The translations under genes and the position numbers were made by a program. From the NCBI GenBank assembly GCA_030549335.1, contig CM060193.1:42083391-42147390 (forward strand): 64,000 nucleotides of DNA. Reading direction: 5' to 3'. The notes beneath the pieces were generated by a model that was given only the letters and a program-made list of their open reading frames with translations, was not told where the DNA came from and ran no database searches. Of the stretch, positions 23,376-35,966 are shown piece after piece. The DNA comes from Pontederia crassipes (lineage: Eukaryota > Streptophyta > Magnoliopsida > Commelinales > Pontederiaceae). How positions within the stretch are numbered: the first letter of the stretch is position 1; every line of letters starts with the position of its first letter.

Positions 23376-25519
23376 CAGTTTAGCGAAGCACGTATGGATG
23401 GACACATACGTACGTCGGCAATGATAACTCCATTCATTTCTTTTTTTAAAAAATGACTTCCCTCTGCTACTCGAGGTCACAAATTTATTATAAAAAATGA
23501 CTAATCATTTGATTGGACGTTAAAGGATGACTACACGTCGGTCCTATTTTTTTTTAATTATCATACATTATATATATATATATCTATTCAATTTCGGATA
23601 AGATAAGATTTTGGCCCCTTCTAGATTAAAGAAAATAATAGGTTTAATTACTCAATATTTAAATATATTTTTTCCGTATTCATATAATATTGAAAATTTT
23701 AATACTTGACCCTCTTAAATTAAGTAAAATTTATTTAATTAAATATTATTAACTTTAATTTAATATATTAATGTTAGTTAATATAATAATTTTAGTTAAT
23801 ATTATTTTGGACCCTCTTAACAAAATTTGGATCCGTCCCTGGTCGGCATGCTGTTGAAAATGAATGTTCATTTAAAAAATACCTAGTCCAGAAGGTCAAT
23901 TCTGAAATCCTTTTTTTCTAGCTGATAAAATATAATTTTTATTATCCTGAATTGAATTTTCTCTCTCGCTAGTATCACATATACAACTACTTTTTTTCTC
24001 TTTCTTCTTAGAATACACATTCAAAATAATTCTCTTAGTCCTTCGGAAGGAACTTAGAAGACGTAAGACACATGTAAACCTATAGGCCGGTCTAGTGATC
24101 TAAAGAATATTAAAAATAATAACTGAGCCAAAGATATTTTTGCAAGTTAAGAACTCATAACTTATGTATTATCACATATTCCACTTGAGAAAATTCAATT
24201 AAATGATGTATCACCAAACTTGAGCAATACTTACCATTTCTCTTTAGTGTATATGATACAACAATAAATTATAAACAACATATACTTTTATCATGTCATA
24301 TAACCTATAAACACAAGGACGGAACTATGTGTACTTGGGCGACCTTACCCTTATCACCACCCCCTCCTCATGTTTTTTTTACCTTCATAGTATATACTAC
24401 ATATATTTATATATATGTTATACATTTTTAGCGCTAATTTAAAAATTGCCCCCTCCACCCCTAAAGTTGAGTTAAAATTATCATATAACATAATATTAAT
24501 TGTTAATAATAATGATATAATTTTTATATTATATATTGAGCCCCCTTAAAAAAATTGTAATTTCGTTAGTGTATAAACACATGTATATTTTATATGTAGT
24601 ATCAAAGTTATATCATCATATTGCACAATAAAAAATATTAATGCATTATATACATGTCATATCACCATTTGGCCAAAGGCATCATTTCGTTCCTATCGGA
24701 GTAGGGACTGTTGGATTCTAAAAGTGACATCTATGAATTTAGAAGATGGATTGCATTGCGATTTTACGATTTAACTCATATGGTATTTATTCCAAATAGA
24801 TTAAAATTCATTCTAGGAGAATATAAGGTGATTGGTCCTCTAATATCTTTCAATCATACATAGTCTTTCAACCATACAAAATTAAATATATCGACCTAGA
24901 AGGGATAATGCAAATGCGTGGGGATAACATATTTAGAATTGGGATCGAGTCCCAAATCTTGAGACCCGACCAGGTTGGTATCGGATTTGGATCATAAAAG
25001 TCTAAACTCTGTCTTGACTCAGTTATATATTGTATTATCTAAAAACATTATGTTTAAATTTTTATTAATAAAATTTTTATATCTTATAATATATTTTAAA
25101 CATTCATTATATTATATTGTAAATTAATTGATAATAATTATATTTATTTCATCTCATTAAATATTTTTTATTATTATATTTTACATTTTTTATGTATTAT
25201 AATTGAACTAGGACGATGGAGATCGACTAAGTTTTTGTCATGGTTTATCTTGGTTGTGCAAGTCCTGATTTTGCTCTAGGGATAATTTTTTAAAAAATAT
25301 GGTTCTAATCGAGTTAGAACCGGGATAAAAAATTAAGGTGAATTTAAAATAAAAATAAGAAATTAAAGTGAAAATATTTTAAAATACAAGAATTCTTTCT
25401 CATAAGGGGGAAAACATTAAATGAAAAAAAATCAACGGCAAAATTTACTTTAAGGAATAATTATGGTTAGAAAATTAAAAGCAAACTAATAAAAAAATAT
25501 TAAGAGTGAATTGTAGTAA
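23376..25519. other. Upstream flank of PP2 B, no gene
   Basis: AT-rich, with no coding frame of note. It is shared with 14,002-15,545, with the inverted arm 32,340-34,510, and with 62,940-64,000. It could contain distal regulatory sequence for PP2, but nothing specific is recognisable. Confidence 0.6.
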
Positions 25520-26630
25520 AAAAAACTATGTATAAAAGAGTGAAGGTATAAAATGTTTTTATTTGAAATGGACAATTTTGTATACTGAAAGTTGAATGAA
25601 TTTTTTATTATTATGTCATAAGATTTTGGATGAATGATGAGTATCAAAGTTGTAGATAATTCTCTTAATTTTCTACAAAATAAAAAAATCATCGTATTTG
25701 GATAACTGTGCAAAACGTTATGCTTAAAATAGTACAGGGCGGTCAACTTGGCGGCTAGAATGTTGGTCGACCGTTCAGGCACACCGGTCGATCGATCAGT
25801 GTAGAAAATGCCCAATTTGAGGAATTACAATGTCGAGACTATCTCGGTCGAGGTATCATGACAGAATTCACCAACGGTCATATTTTTCAGAAAAGAAAGT
25901 GTACCAGTCGATCGGTGGGGCAAAATAGTCGACCGGTCAGCGCGTAGAATGCATTATAACGATCATATTTTGACCCCAAAATTAGGAAACAAGTCTCCAA
26001 TGGCTAAATGGAGTTGAGAAGGCTATAAAAGATGACCCAAAGGTGCATGAATGATCAAGAAAAAGTGGGAAGAACATTTGAGAAGTTTATTTGAGCTCCA
26101 AGTTGTAAATTTTTTATTTCTTTCTCTCTTACTCTTATGTGAGGTTTCAAATCGTAAAAGAAAGATTGTGGAGTGTTCTTGTGTTATTTTAATAGTTGTT
26201 TTATCTCTTATGTGAAGATGTTTTGTCTTACCATTTGAGCGAATAAAAGATGAGTAAAATTATACGAGTGAAAGGGTTGTGTCATACCTCTTGAAAAGGA
26301 GAAAAGACAAGATTTGTAAAGGGTTTCTTTCTTGTCCCATTTGGAATGAAGGAAGGGTGTTAGTGAAATCTTCGATGTTCTCGAGGTCGAGAAGTCCGAG
26401 CGGGAATGTAGGTCAAGGTGTGGACGAACCTCGTCAACAAATCACTGTACATTTTGTGTCTATCTTTCTCTCTCCCTCTCCTTCCTACTTTATTAAGCAT
26501 GTGATATGATTGTTATTGTGTTGATTTAACATTAACGAATCAATTTTAAACTTCCGCAATGATATTCGTGAAATCTGTATTCTCGGTTTAAACACCACTT
26601 CATCCCCTCTTGGTGCCTCGTGATCACAAA
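25520..26630 (+). mobile_element. LTR-like fragment, SIRE/Maximus-like copia
   Basis: At 25,520 the PP2 arm stops matching its partners and new sequence begins. It contains repeated GACCGGTCGA-like phrases (25,740-25,940), a TATAAAAG at about 26,022, and AGCGGGAATGTAGGTCAAGG (26,399). A terminal portion near 26,593-26,620 (CACCACTTCATCCCCTCTTGG) resembles plant SIRE/Maximus-type LTR ends. No internal coding region follows. Fossil; ends not firmly defined. Confidence 0.4.
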
Positions 26631-26639
26631 ATGCATGCG

Positions 26640-27212
26640 GAATAAGAGTGAATATATAATGAATATATATATATATATATATTATAATTTTGTTTATCCT
26701 CAAACAACAGTTAGAGACTTTAGTCACATTATGGACAACATTATGGACTTTAAACGCCCTGACCTTGAAATTAACCTGATGCATGTACTTTTATACATGT
26801 TTTACATGTATCATTTAAGTTAATTTTCATAGTTTTTACATTGCATGCAATAATTTTCCTATTTATTTTTTTAAATTCTTTCAATTCAGTAGTTACCCGT
26901 TTGTGATTTATTTTATTCTCAAGATCATTATTTTGACGGTGCGAAGCGATCAAATTAAAAAAAGCATGAAAAATGGGCAAAAAGAATGCATGTGGACAAA
27001 TTTTAGTATAACTTGGGATGAGTTGGCAATAATACTCGAATCGGTTGCACAAAAAAATAGATTCCGAGTCGAATTCTGTGCGAAAATAAAATTTGAATAA
27101 AACCCGACCCGAGTTTGTTCAAACTCGTCACTTGTTAAATACAATTAGCCAAACTGATGAACGACTATGATTTCACTCAGAGTAGAAATTGCACGGTAAG
27201 TGACGCTGCCAG
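26640..27212. other. Relic of the left-flank unit next to a dead PP2 exon
   Basis: Direct-orientation match to about 9,690-10,090 (and 48,300-48,770), followed immediately by a PP2 exon 3 in the opposite orientation to that at 10,459. It is therefore an inversion or rearrangement junction. An (AT)n tract lies at 26,662-26,682. No gene. Confidence 0.6.
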
Positions 27213-27555
27213 GGTAGTTGAAGCTGCAAAGCTATTGCAAGTGGTGGCTGGAGGTAAAGGGTAAATACGACATGACTAAACTGAAGACCAGCGCCACTTA
27301 CCGTGTGGTGTTCGAGGTGATGATGCAAGATCCAAGCTCGGGATGGGACGCTCGAAGATCTTATTGCCTCATGGGCACGTGATATCTCATGACAAAAGGC
27401 TCAACACTCTCTTAAAAATTGGGCAGATCTAGATTTTTGCCACTTCACAGTTACCACCCCATGCCGGCAATATCATCATCACACTCACTGAGATTGACAA
27501 GCAGAATGAGAAGAACGGCCTCATCATCAAGGCCATCCGCATTGAGGAGGTCTAG
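27213..27555 (+). pseudogene. PP2 exon 3 pseudogene (copy F)
   Basis: It starts at the usual exon 3 acceptor context (CTGCCAG, 27,206-27,212) and ends at the TAG corresponding to the PP2 stop (27,553-27,555). It is 343 bp instead of 358, with indels that destroy the frame (for example around LLQ.WWLEV and in the WDAPVTLEIV segment) and an in-frame TAA early on. No exon 1 or 2 is found upstream. It retains a PP2-type downstream flank. Confidence 0.88.
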
Positions 27556-28809
27556 AGCTTGTATGGCTATCTCCATGGATCTTTCCCAGCATGCACCTGA
27601 TCTTAGTTGTCGCAAATGCATGCATGGTATTATGATAAATAAAGATGAATCTAGGGTTATTTGTTCATTTGCTTGTGTGTGAGGTTGTGCTAGTGTAGCA
27701 TCAGCTTCTTCATGCCAAAAAAAACAAAAAAAGATGTTTAAAAAAAATTGAATTCACATTATTGTACACTGAAAGATTTGAGAGATCGAAATGGGACTTT
27801 CGGACATCGGTAAATTTTTTGGATAAAAAAAAAATAAAATTATTATGATTGTAGGGGTCGATTGATTGTCCCATGGGATCAATTCCCCAAAGACTGATAG
27901 GCATGTGCCTCCTTTGTCCACTGCCCATACAAGATCGAATAACCGGTCTAAGGAGAGAGTTGGTAGTTGTGTGGTACTAGATTCTCAAAGGGTTGATATA
28001 TCTCTAAAGTAAATATTGCTATAAAATTAACTTATATGAATAATTTAGATATTTATGAAAGGATTCCTAATTAATACGAGCATGACATCTGGAGCACTTG
28101 AATTGTTTGAGAGTCTTTACATATGTTTTCCTAATCTAACTTGTGAAAAAATCAACTGTTAAAATCTAATTTTTTATGGTCAAATTTATTAGACGAAAAA
28201 ATCAACTGTCAATGTGTGGACAATTGAATCTCAAGTTACAATTTGTTCATAGGAAAGTGACTTGTACCATATCTTTCCTCTATTTTTATTTGTGAATGGA
28301 AATAATCTCATATAAACAACATCAACACGAGGGTTATGAAATTGCACTGTGCTATAGATTTCTCTAAAATTGTAAACATATAAAGATTGGTCTTCTCACC
28401 AAATCTTCCAATTATTGATGTCGTTTAATCATAGTGACTAGAGAAGGATTTAGTTCAAAAGTGGTACCTAATGAAAGAGCTCCATTATTAGTTGTCTCTA
28501 ACTGTAATGTAATTAGGTGAATACCAATATTTTGATAATCTGATGGGAAGGCTAACTAGGTCACGATCTGATAATTGAATATGTGTTTATTAAACTAATA
28601 ATAGTTTCTAATAATCTTGAATATAAATATGATAAAAATATAATATAATATATAAATAATAAACCATCAGTAATTATAAATTAATATGAAAATACCATTT
28701 CCTATGTTTTAAAAATTTGTGCTTATTCAAAATCACAATAAGAAGTATTATTGTGTTTTATTATTTTCATAATACTAGTGACGCAACATAAATTTATTTT
28801 ATGCAATTC
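27556..28809. other. Inverted arm fragment, no gene
   Basis: Bases 27,556-27,720 are PP2 downstream flank. Bases 27,740-28,809 match 15,545-16,400 in reverse complement. The last ~270 bp (about 28,540-28,809) are repeated directly at about 32,094-32,365. Confidence 0.65.
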
Positions 28810-31722
28810 TGTAATATCCCTAACTTAAGCATCCATGATTAGATACATGAATGTTATGTTATGTTATTGATATGTATTATGAAGATTGTGTTAAGACATA
28901 AGCTTCAATGATAATTATTGGAGCTTGAAAAAATATATGAAAATGTGATTTTTGAAAATGTGAGAATTTGGTAAAATAAAGTCATGGTAATTATTCCTAT
29001 ATGTTAAGTTATTCTAAAAGTGATTTTGAATAATTTTTAGAAGGTATTTGTGTTAGGTAAATGTAGATACAAAATCAGAAAATCTGTAAAATCGTGATTT
29101 TTGTTCATCGGACAAAAGTTTAGATTTCGATTCCTTAGTTATTTAATTTTCTAAATATTTCACTTGAATCCAAATTGGGGTAGTTTCTTATTTACATGTA
29201 ATGTCTTAAGTAAATAATTAAATTAATAAATGGAGGAAATGCAAGAGCCATTTACTTAAATGGCATTGCATGTGAATAAGTGATACTTCAAGGGTATTTT
29301 CGGAAGGGCCTTATACATCAGCTTAAGTCGGTTTTCCCCTTCCTTCTAATACTTATCCTTTTTCCTTTTACTATATTCCTCTGCCCTTTTTACCACCTTT
29401 GGCCGAACATTTAAGGCAAGAGCAACAATCAATACTTGTTTAAAGGAATTGGAGGAAGAGAAGGAGAAACTAGGGTTTTAGATTTTGGTAAGTTCCTACT
29501 TCATTCTCTTTTGATTTTAACTACATACTTCCTAATTAGGGTTTCTCTGAACCTTTCTCTTATATTCTTTTTCAGGTTTTATTGATCATAGGGCAAAACT
29601 CATGTTGTTCGTGAGTAAGATTAACCTTATCTATGTTCAATTGGTTCCCAAATTTTTAGTTACATATTTTCATATGTTTGGATGATCCAAAAATTATGAA
29701 ATTTATTCTGATTGATCCCCTCTGAGTCTAATTTGATTGAGCTTTAGAATCAAGTTAATATGGTATCTTTAGAGAAAGTTATGTTCTTATCTTTAAGGTA
29801 CTATTACTTTGTTCGTCGAAATTGTTACCTTAATTTGTAAATTATGTATTAAATCTAATATATCATAGAATTGTTTGATATTTAGGGTGTTATAGAATCT
29901 ATGATGTTAGATTTAATTGACAATTGGAATTACTTGAAAATGATATGTGTAGGAAATGTTATAAATGTTTTACCGAAACTTACTCATTTTGTCAAGATGA
30001 AACTCAGGGTGGATTATGCTACTATTTGTTAAATTTATTGTGTTTATTTTAGACAGAGAAATTCAAATAATTTTATGAATTGCACTCTAGGAAATCTGCT
30101 AATAGAGAAAATTAAAATTCCCAGAACAAGGAATGTTTACTATTTTTATAAAAATCATAAGAGTAAGATCACTCAGTCTGTCTGAACATAGAAAAATCAT
30201 GGAAGTTAGTTTGAATCTAGATTTTCTTGGGAACAAACCACAATGAAATAAGACCTGAAACTTTTATAGATTAAGATCTTAGTAATATGGAAGTAAGGAA
30301 AATTGGAAGAAACATATCTAGTTATCAATGCAAGAAGAAAGGAGTTTTGTTTTATTATGTATGCAATTTATCATAATAGTAGGCCAACTCTTGTGATAAA
30401 TAATTTCTTAAGTTATAAGAGTAAATACTTAAGGGTCATGTATCTTTGTAATTACTTATGTTTCATGTGTGATAGGCTTGTGTTCATATCATAGTAGTAA
30501 TGTGCTTCTTATTATTATTGTATAGGAGTAGAAGAGTAAAGTAGTAAAAAAGGAAAGGAAAAAACTTTTGCTGGCTCTTATAGTTAAGTTGGCTTCTCCT
30601 ACTCTATGTATTCACCTCTTATTAATTCGGTGTGACGTTGGTTGTTGTATGTATTGTGATATGTTTATGTTCCTATGGAAAGTATATCTGAATGGTTGTG
30701 CATTCGAAGCATATATGATATGTCTTGGTTGGATTTTATAAAATACAATCCTATTCCATTTAAATGAGTAATCAATATTATTCATCTTCTGATATGTGAG
30801 ATAGAATTGATATATAATGAATCATGCATCTGCATTTGTCTATATCATGCATCTGCATGTATGGTAGTTGGAGCTAAGTGCTACTTTATTGATCACGATG
30901 TGAGCCACGTCTAGAATCTAATACATTATTCTATTCTCTAGAAATGTGATGAGATAAGGTGGAGCTAATTGTCATGGGATGAGATAAGGTGGATCTAATT
31001 TTCATGCGGAGCTAAGTGCTGAGAGTGGGAGCCACCTCTAAAATCTATATGGGCCCACCTCTGAAAGTCATCTATCGCTGATCTGTTCCTAAAAAATGGG
31101 ATGAGATAAGATGGAGCTAAGTGTTGTGGGAAGCTAAGTACTACATTGTGAGAAATCATGGTGGGAACCAACTCTAGAATATGTATGAGCAACTTCTAGA
31201 AGCCATTTATGGACTATATTGCCTAGTTGGTGATTCGTGCATTTATATGAGAATGTTGCATTTTGCATTCATCCATTTGAGATTTATTATATGATTGTAA
31301 ATGTGAAGTGAATGTAATTTACTTTCTATATGATTATAAAAGTTATTGCTATGTGTGCCATTAGATATGTCTTACTATTCATTCTCTCTCCGAATTTATT
31401 AGGTGGTAAGACATAGTTTATGAGTTATCAACTTACTGAGCTATTATTTGCTCATAGTGTTGTTATACACTTTTAATATTAGTAGAACTTTTGGGATCAC
31501 GAGAGACCAACTTTAGTAGGGTGTGGATCCTTTTTGCTACTAAGGTATCAAGAAGTTATGTGCCCTATCGTGCGTATTAGATAGAAGACTTCTAACTCTC
31601 ATATCTCTCTATTGAGATATTGAGAGAGTTTGATATGTTTTATGTATACAAAGTAATTTTGTATCTTGTAAAATGTAAATATTTCATGACTATGTGGTTG
31701 TGCAAATCCTAAGATTGTTACA
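28810..31722 (+). mobile_element. Probable long Ty3/gypsy-type LTR (solo)
   Basis: It begins TGTAATATCCC at 28,810, exactly where the PP2-flank homology ends. Its proposed end is GATTGTTACA at 31,722. Internal layout matches large plant gypsy LTRs: a coding-free AT-rich body, tandem repeats in the right half, and a CTTACTGAGC...TTTGCTCAT phrase near 31,430. No matching target-site duplication was found (AATTC versus TGCTT), so the right end is uncertain. Fossil, no coding sequence. Confidence 0.45.
30869..31205 (+). repeat. Degenerate repeats in LTR (GAGCTAAGTGCT, GATGAGATAAGGTGGA)
   Basis: GGAGCTAAGTGCT-like phrases recur at about 30,870, 31,007, 31,115 and 31,130. GGGATGAGATAAGGTGGA-like phrases recur at about 30,948, 30,977 and 31,098. 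Matching GGGAGCCACCTCTAGAA-like phrases also recur. The array is irregular and degenerate. Confidence 0.7.
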
Positions 31723-32067
31723 TGCTTTAAATCATCAAAATAAATTGTGTGGTTTGATTATGTGTGTTACCACTTCCTTGTATTATGCACAATTTATTAA
31801 ATTGTACATTCTACTCTCTTCGTCATCTGGTTGTACATTCTCTTCCCTAATTCTGTACAACAACTCTAGAACATCATCATCATATCCATCAAGTGTTTAT
31901 CTTGGATTTCTCGTAATACCTTCTCAGCTATCATATGTACACTTCCTAAATACCCATATAGTATCATCAGATCACATGTGAAACTCCTCTACTAGTACTA
32001 TAACAAGCTAGAGAAACACCACCACCCAAAGAGAAAAGGAAATTGTATTGTGGTTCAACTTTTTTTC
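31723..32067. other. Unassigned spacer
   Basis: About 345 bp between the proposed LTR end and the start of the inverted PP2 arm. No gene or repeat recognised. Confidence 0.5.
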
Positions 32068-34510
32068 TTTGTCTTTGAACAATATTTTCATAATATGATG
32101 GGAAGGCTAACTAGGTCACGATCTGATAATTGAATATTTGTATTAAACTAATAATATTTTCAAATAATTGTGAATATAAATATGATAAAAATATAATATA
32201 ATATATAAATAATAATAAACCATCAAGAATGATAAAGTAATATGAAAATACCATTTCCTATGTTTTAAAATTTTGTGCTTATTCAAAATAACAATCATAA
32301 AATATTATTGTGAGCTTATTATTTTATAATACTTGTGTTGCAACATAAATTTATTTTACTACAATTCACTCTTAATTTTTTCATTAGTTTACTTTTAGTT
32401 TTCTTACCATAATTATTCCTTAAAGTAAATTTCTGCCACTGATTTTTTCATTTAATGTTTTCCCCTTATGAGAAAAAATTCTTGTATTTTAAAATATTTT
32501 CACCTTAATTTCTTATTTTTATTTTAAATTCACCTTAATTTGCCATCCCGGTTCTAACTTGATTTGAACCATATTTTTTAAAAAAAATTATCCCTAGACC
32601 AAAATCAGGACTTGCACAACCTAGATAAACCATGACAAATACTTGGTCGATCTCCATTGTCCTAGTTCAATTATAATACATAAAAATGTAAAATATAATA
32701 ATAAAAAGTATTTAATGAGATGAAATAATAGTAATTATTATCAATTACTTTATAATATAAAAATATAATATAATGAATGTCTAAAATATATTATAAGATA
32801 TAAAATTTTTATTAAGGAAAATTTAAACATAATGTTTTTTAGATAATATAATATATAATTGAGTCAGGACATAATTTAGATTTTTATGAACCAAATCCGA
32901 TATCAACCTAGTCGGGTCTCAAGATTTGAGACTTGGTCCCAATTCTAAATATGTTATCCCCATGCATTTGCATTATCCCTTCTAAGTCGATATATTTATT
33001 TTTGTATGGTTGAAAGACTATGTATGATTGAAAGATCTTATAGGACCGATCGATTTTTATATGCTCCTAGAATGGATTTTAATTTATTTGGAGTAAGTGC
33101 CACATGAGTTAAATTGCAAGATCGCAATACAATCTGTCTTATGAATTCATTGAGGTTACTTTTAGAATCCTACAGTCCCTATTCTGATAGGACCGATAGA
33201 TATCTCGAAAAGAATGAAATGAGGCCTTTGGCCAAATGGTGATATGACATGTATATAGTGCATTAATATTTTTTATTGTGCAAAATGATATACCTTTGAT
33301 ATTACATATAAAATATACATGTGTTTATACACGGACGAAATTATAATTTTTTAAGGGGGGACAATATATAATACAAAAATGATATCATTATTATTAACAA
33401 TTAAATATTATTTTAACTCAACTTTAGGGGTGGAGGGGAAAACTTTAAATTAACGCTAAAAATATATAACATATATATAAATATATGTAGTATATACTAT
33501 GAATGGAAAAAAAAAAACATGAGGAGGGGGTGGTGATAAGGGTAAGGTAGCCGAAGTACACATAGTTCCATCCTTGTGTTTATAGGTTATATGACATGAT
33601 GAAAGTGTATGTTGTTTATAATTTATTGCCGTATCATATAGGCTAAAGCGAAATGGTAAGTATTGCTCAAGTTTGGTGATACATCATTTAATTGAATTTT
33701 CTTAAGTGGAATATGTGATAATACATAAGTTATGAGTTCTTAACTTGTAAAAATATATTTTGCTCAGTTATTATTTTTAACATTTTTTAGATCACTAGAC
33801 CGGCCTATATAGGTTTACATGTGTCTTACGTCTTCTATGTTCCTTCCGAAGGACTAAAGAGAATTATTTTGAACTAGTATTCTAAGAAGAAAGAGAAAAA
33901 AAAAGTAGTTGTATATGTGATACTAGCGAGAGAGAAAATTCAATTCAGGATAATAAAAATTATATTTTATCAGCTAGAAAAAAAGGATTTCAGAATTGAC
34001 CTTCTGGACTAGGTATTTTTTAAATGAACATTCATTTTCAACAGCATGCCGACCAGGGACGGATCCAAATTTTGTTAAGAGGGTCCAAAATAATATTAAC
34101 TAACATTAATATATTAAATTAAAGTTAATAATATTTAATTAAATAAATTTTATTTAATTTAAGAGGGTCAAGTATTAAAATTTTCAATATTATATGAATA
34201 CGGAAAAAATATATTTAAATATTGAGTAATTAAATCTATTATTTTCTTTAATCTAGAAGGGGCCAAAATCTTATCTTATCCGAAATTGAATTGATATATA
34301 TATATATATATATATAATGTATGATAATTAAAAAAAATTAGGACCGACGTGTAGTCATCCTTTAACGTCCAATCAAATGATTAGTCATTTTTTATAATGA
34401 ATTTGTGACCTCGAGTAGCAGAGGGAAGTCATTTTTTAAAAAAAGAAATTAATGGAGTTATCATTGCCGACGTACGTATGTGTCCATCCATACGTGCTTC
34501 GCTAAACTGG

Positions 34511-34518
34511 TATAAATA
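34511..34518 (+). promoter_or_regulatory. TATA box of PP2 gene C
   Basis: TATAAATA 107 bp before the ATG at 34,625, in the context CTGGTATAAATACCTC shared by all PP2 copies here. Confidence 0.78.
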
Positions 34519-34624
34519 CCTCTCCTCAAGGCTTACATTTCTCAGCAGCAGGAAAGCCAGAGAAATTAAGTAATATTTGAAGAGGAAGTTGAAGCTATAT
34601 TGCATTGCATACATATAGCTGGCA

Positions 34625-35507
34625 ATGGCGTCCGAGCTGGTCGAGAGTGTACGTGGCGCTCCTCATCATGAGGATAAGGTAATTAATATTTATGCAAATA
34701 CATCATCCTGGACTTAATTAATTATAAGTTGAGGCTAATTAATTACTCAAGATCAATTTATTTACACTGATTGATCTCTTCCTCGTACATGTATTTTAGC
34801 TCCTGGGATTGCAATCTGCTGGGAAGGGCGTGTTCCTGCATGCAAGGGATCTCGACATTACATGGGTCGAAGACCCGAGATACTGGGAATGGATATCGAT
34901 CAAACACGACGACAAGTATGCGATCCCACACATGCAAGCTTGCAAGAGAAGTGTCAATATATATACATATGCATATACATATATATATATATATATGACT
35001 ATCTATATATAATTAAGAACATATATAATATTATAATGTTTCATGCACGCATGTTAAGTGTTAACTATATACTCTCATGCGCACGCATGCTCGCATATAA
35101 AATATATGATCAACTATGCATTAGTTATTCATGGTACTGACGCTGCCAGGGTAGTTGAAGCTGCGAAGCTATTGCAAGTGTGGTGGTTGGAGGTAAAGGG
35201 AAAATACGACATGACTAAACTGAAGACCGGCGCCACTTACCATGTAGTGTTCGAGGTGATGATGCAAGAGGCAAGCTCGGGATGGGACGCTCCGGTGACC
35301 TTGGAGATCGTGCTGCCTCGGGGGCACGTGATATCTCATGACAAAAGGCTCAATACTCTTCCTCCTGACAATTGGGCAGATCTGGATGTTGGCCACTTCA
35401 CAGTTCCACCTGATGCCGGCAATATTATGATCTCACTCACTGAGATTGAGAAGCAGAAAGAGAAGAATGGCCTCATCATTAGGGCCATCCGCATTGAGGA
35501 GGTTTAG
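34625..35507 (+). CDS. PP2-A-like phloem lectin, copy C (intact)
   Basis: Three exons: 34,625-34,678, 34,800-34,915 and 35,150-35,507. Introns of 121 and 234 bp have GT..AG ends and phases 0 and 2, and join to an uninterrupted 175-aa frame. The start is the first ATG after the TATA box. Residues 1-18 (MASELVESVRGAPHHEDK) form a short leader. The PP2/Nictaba domain follows with LDITWVEDPRYWEWISI, AAKLLQVWWLEVKGKYDM, TGATYHVVFEVMMQE, WDAPVTLEIVLPRGH and WADLDVGHFTVPPDAG, ending RAIRIEEV. PP2 lectins bind chitin- or N-glycan-type sugars and are abundant in sieve elements; short PP2-A forms act in stress and wound responses. Candidate AATAAA signals lie at 35,578 and about 35,657. The family call is firm; sugar specificity and expression are not visible. 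Confidence 0.92.
34977..34997. repeat. (AT)n tract in PP2 C intron 2
   Basis: Short AT dinucleotide run inside the second intron, corresponding to the longer tract in gene B. Confidence 0.85.
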
Positions 35508-35577
35508 AGCTTTTATGGCTCATGGATCTGATCTTAGTTGTTGCAAAATCTTATTTTGCATGCATGGTATTACGATA

Positions 35578-35583
35578 AATAAA
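35578..35583 (+). terminator. Candidate polyadenylation signal of PP2 gene C
   Basis: AATAAA 71 bp downstream of the TAG. The same site is conserved after genes B and D. Confidence 0.5.
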
Positions 35584-35966
35584 GATGGATCAACGATTGT
35601 TTGTTGGTTTGCTTGTGTGTGAGGTTGTGCTCGTGTTGTATCAGTATTAATTCGTGAATAAAGTATATGGCATTACTACTTCTTCACTTCAAAAAATAAA
35701 AGACTTTGAAAAAAGTTGACTACACATTATTGTACGCCGAAAGATTCAAGAGATTGAAATAACAAAGTTTATTAATTGAGAAGATAACAAATTTTTTATT
35801 TCAATTAACAAATGATTCAAATTGATGACAATCAAAGAGAATGATGTCTTTAATTAATGTGAGAGAAAGTTAGATCATTCAGACTTTGTATCCTATTGTA
35901 TTCTCATAATTAACAATCAATCAGATATAAACTTCTTGTAGAAAAGAAATAGATAAAAAGTATAAG

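Larger units (their letters stand above)
1..24415. repeat. Segmental duplication, copy 1 (direct)
   Basis: The sequence from base 1 re-appears in the same order and orientation from 41,232 to the window end. Landmarks pair as follows: LTR end 1,749 with 41,842; dead PP2 gene 10,459 with 49,131; LINE remnant 12,881 with 51,541; copia 16,679 with 56,451; intact PP2 22,352 with 61,941. By eye the copies differ by a few percent substitutions plus large indels. Sequence unique to copy 1 includes about 258-1,408, about 2,690-3,190, about 7,376-8,324 and the short retroelement at 21,912-22,077. The left edge lies outside the window. The matching tract ends only because copy 2 runs out at base 64,000. 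Confidence 0.95.
21571..25519. repeat. Inverted-repeat arm carrying PP2 gene B
   Basis: This about 3.95-kb arm is matched in reverse complement by 32,340-36,097. It includes a complete PP2 gene with promoter, downstream flank and about 2.2 kb of upstream sequence. It differs by small indels and by the short retroelement at 21,912-22,077 present only here. The two arms are separated by about 6.8 kb. Confidence 0.9.

Noticed and set aside
25486-25815. 109-codon minus-strand frame
   Set aside because: It spans the junction between the PP2 arm and an LTR-like fragment, with AT-driven composition; it is a chance frame.
31694-31981. 95-codon frame rich in Ser and Leu
   Set aside because: It overlaps the proposed LTR end and spacer, with no family and no second copy to test.
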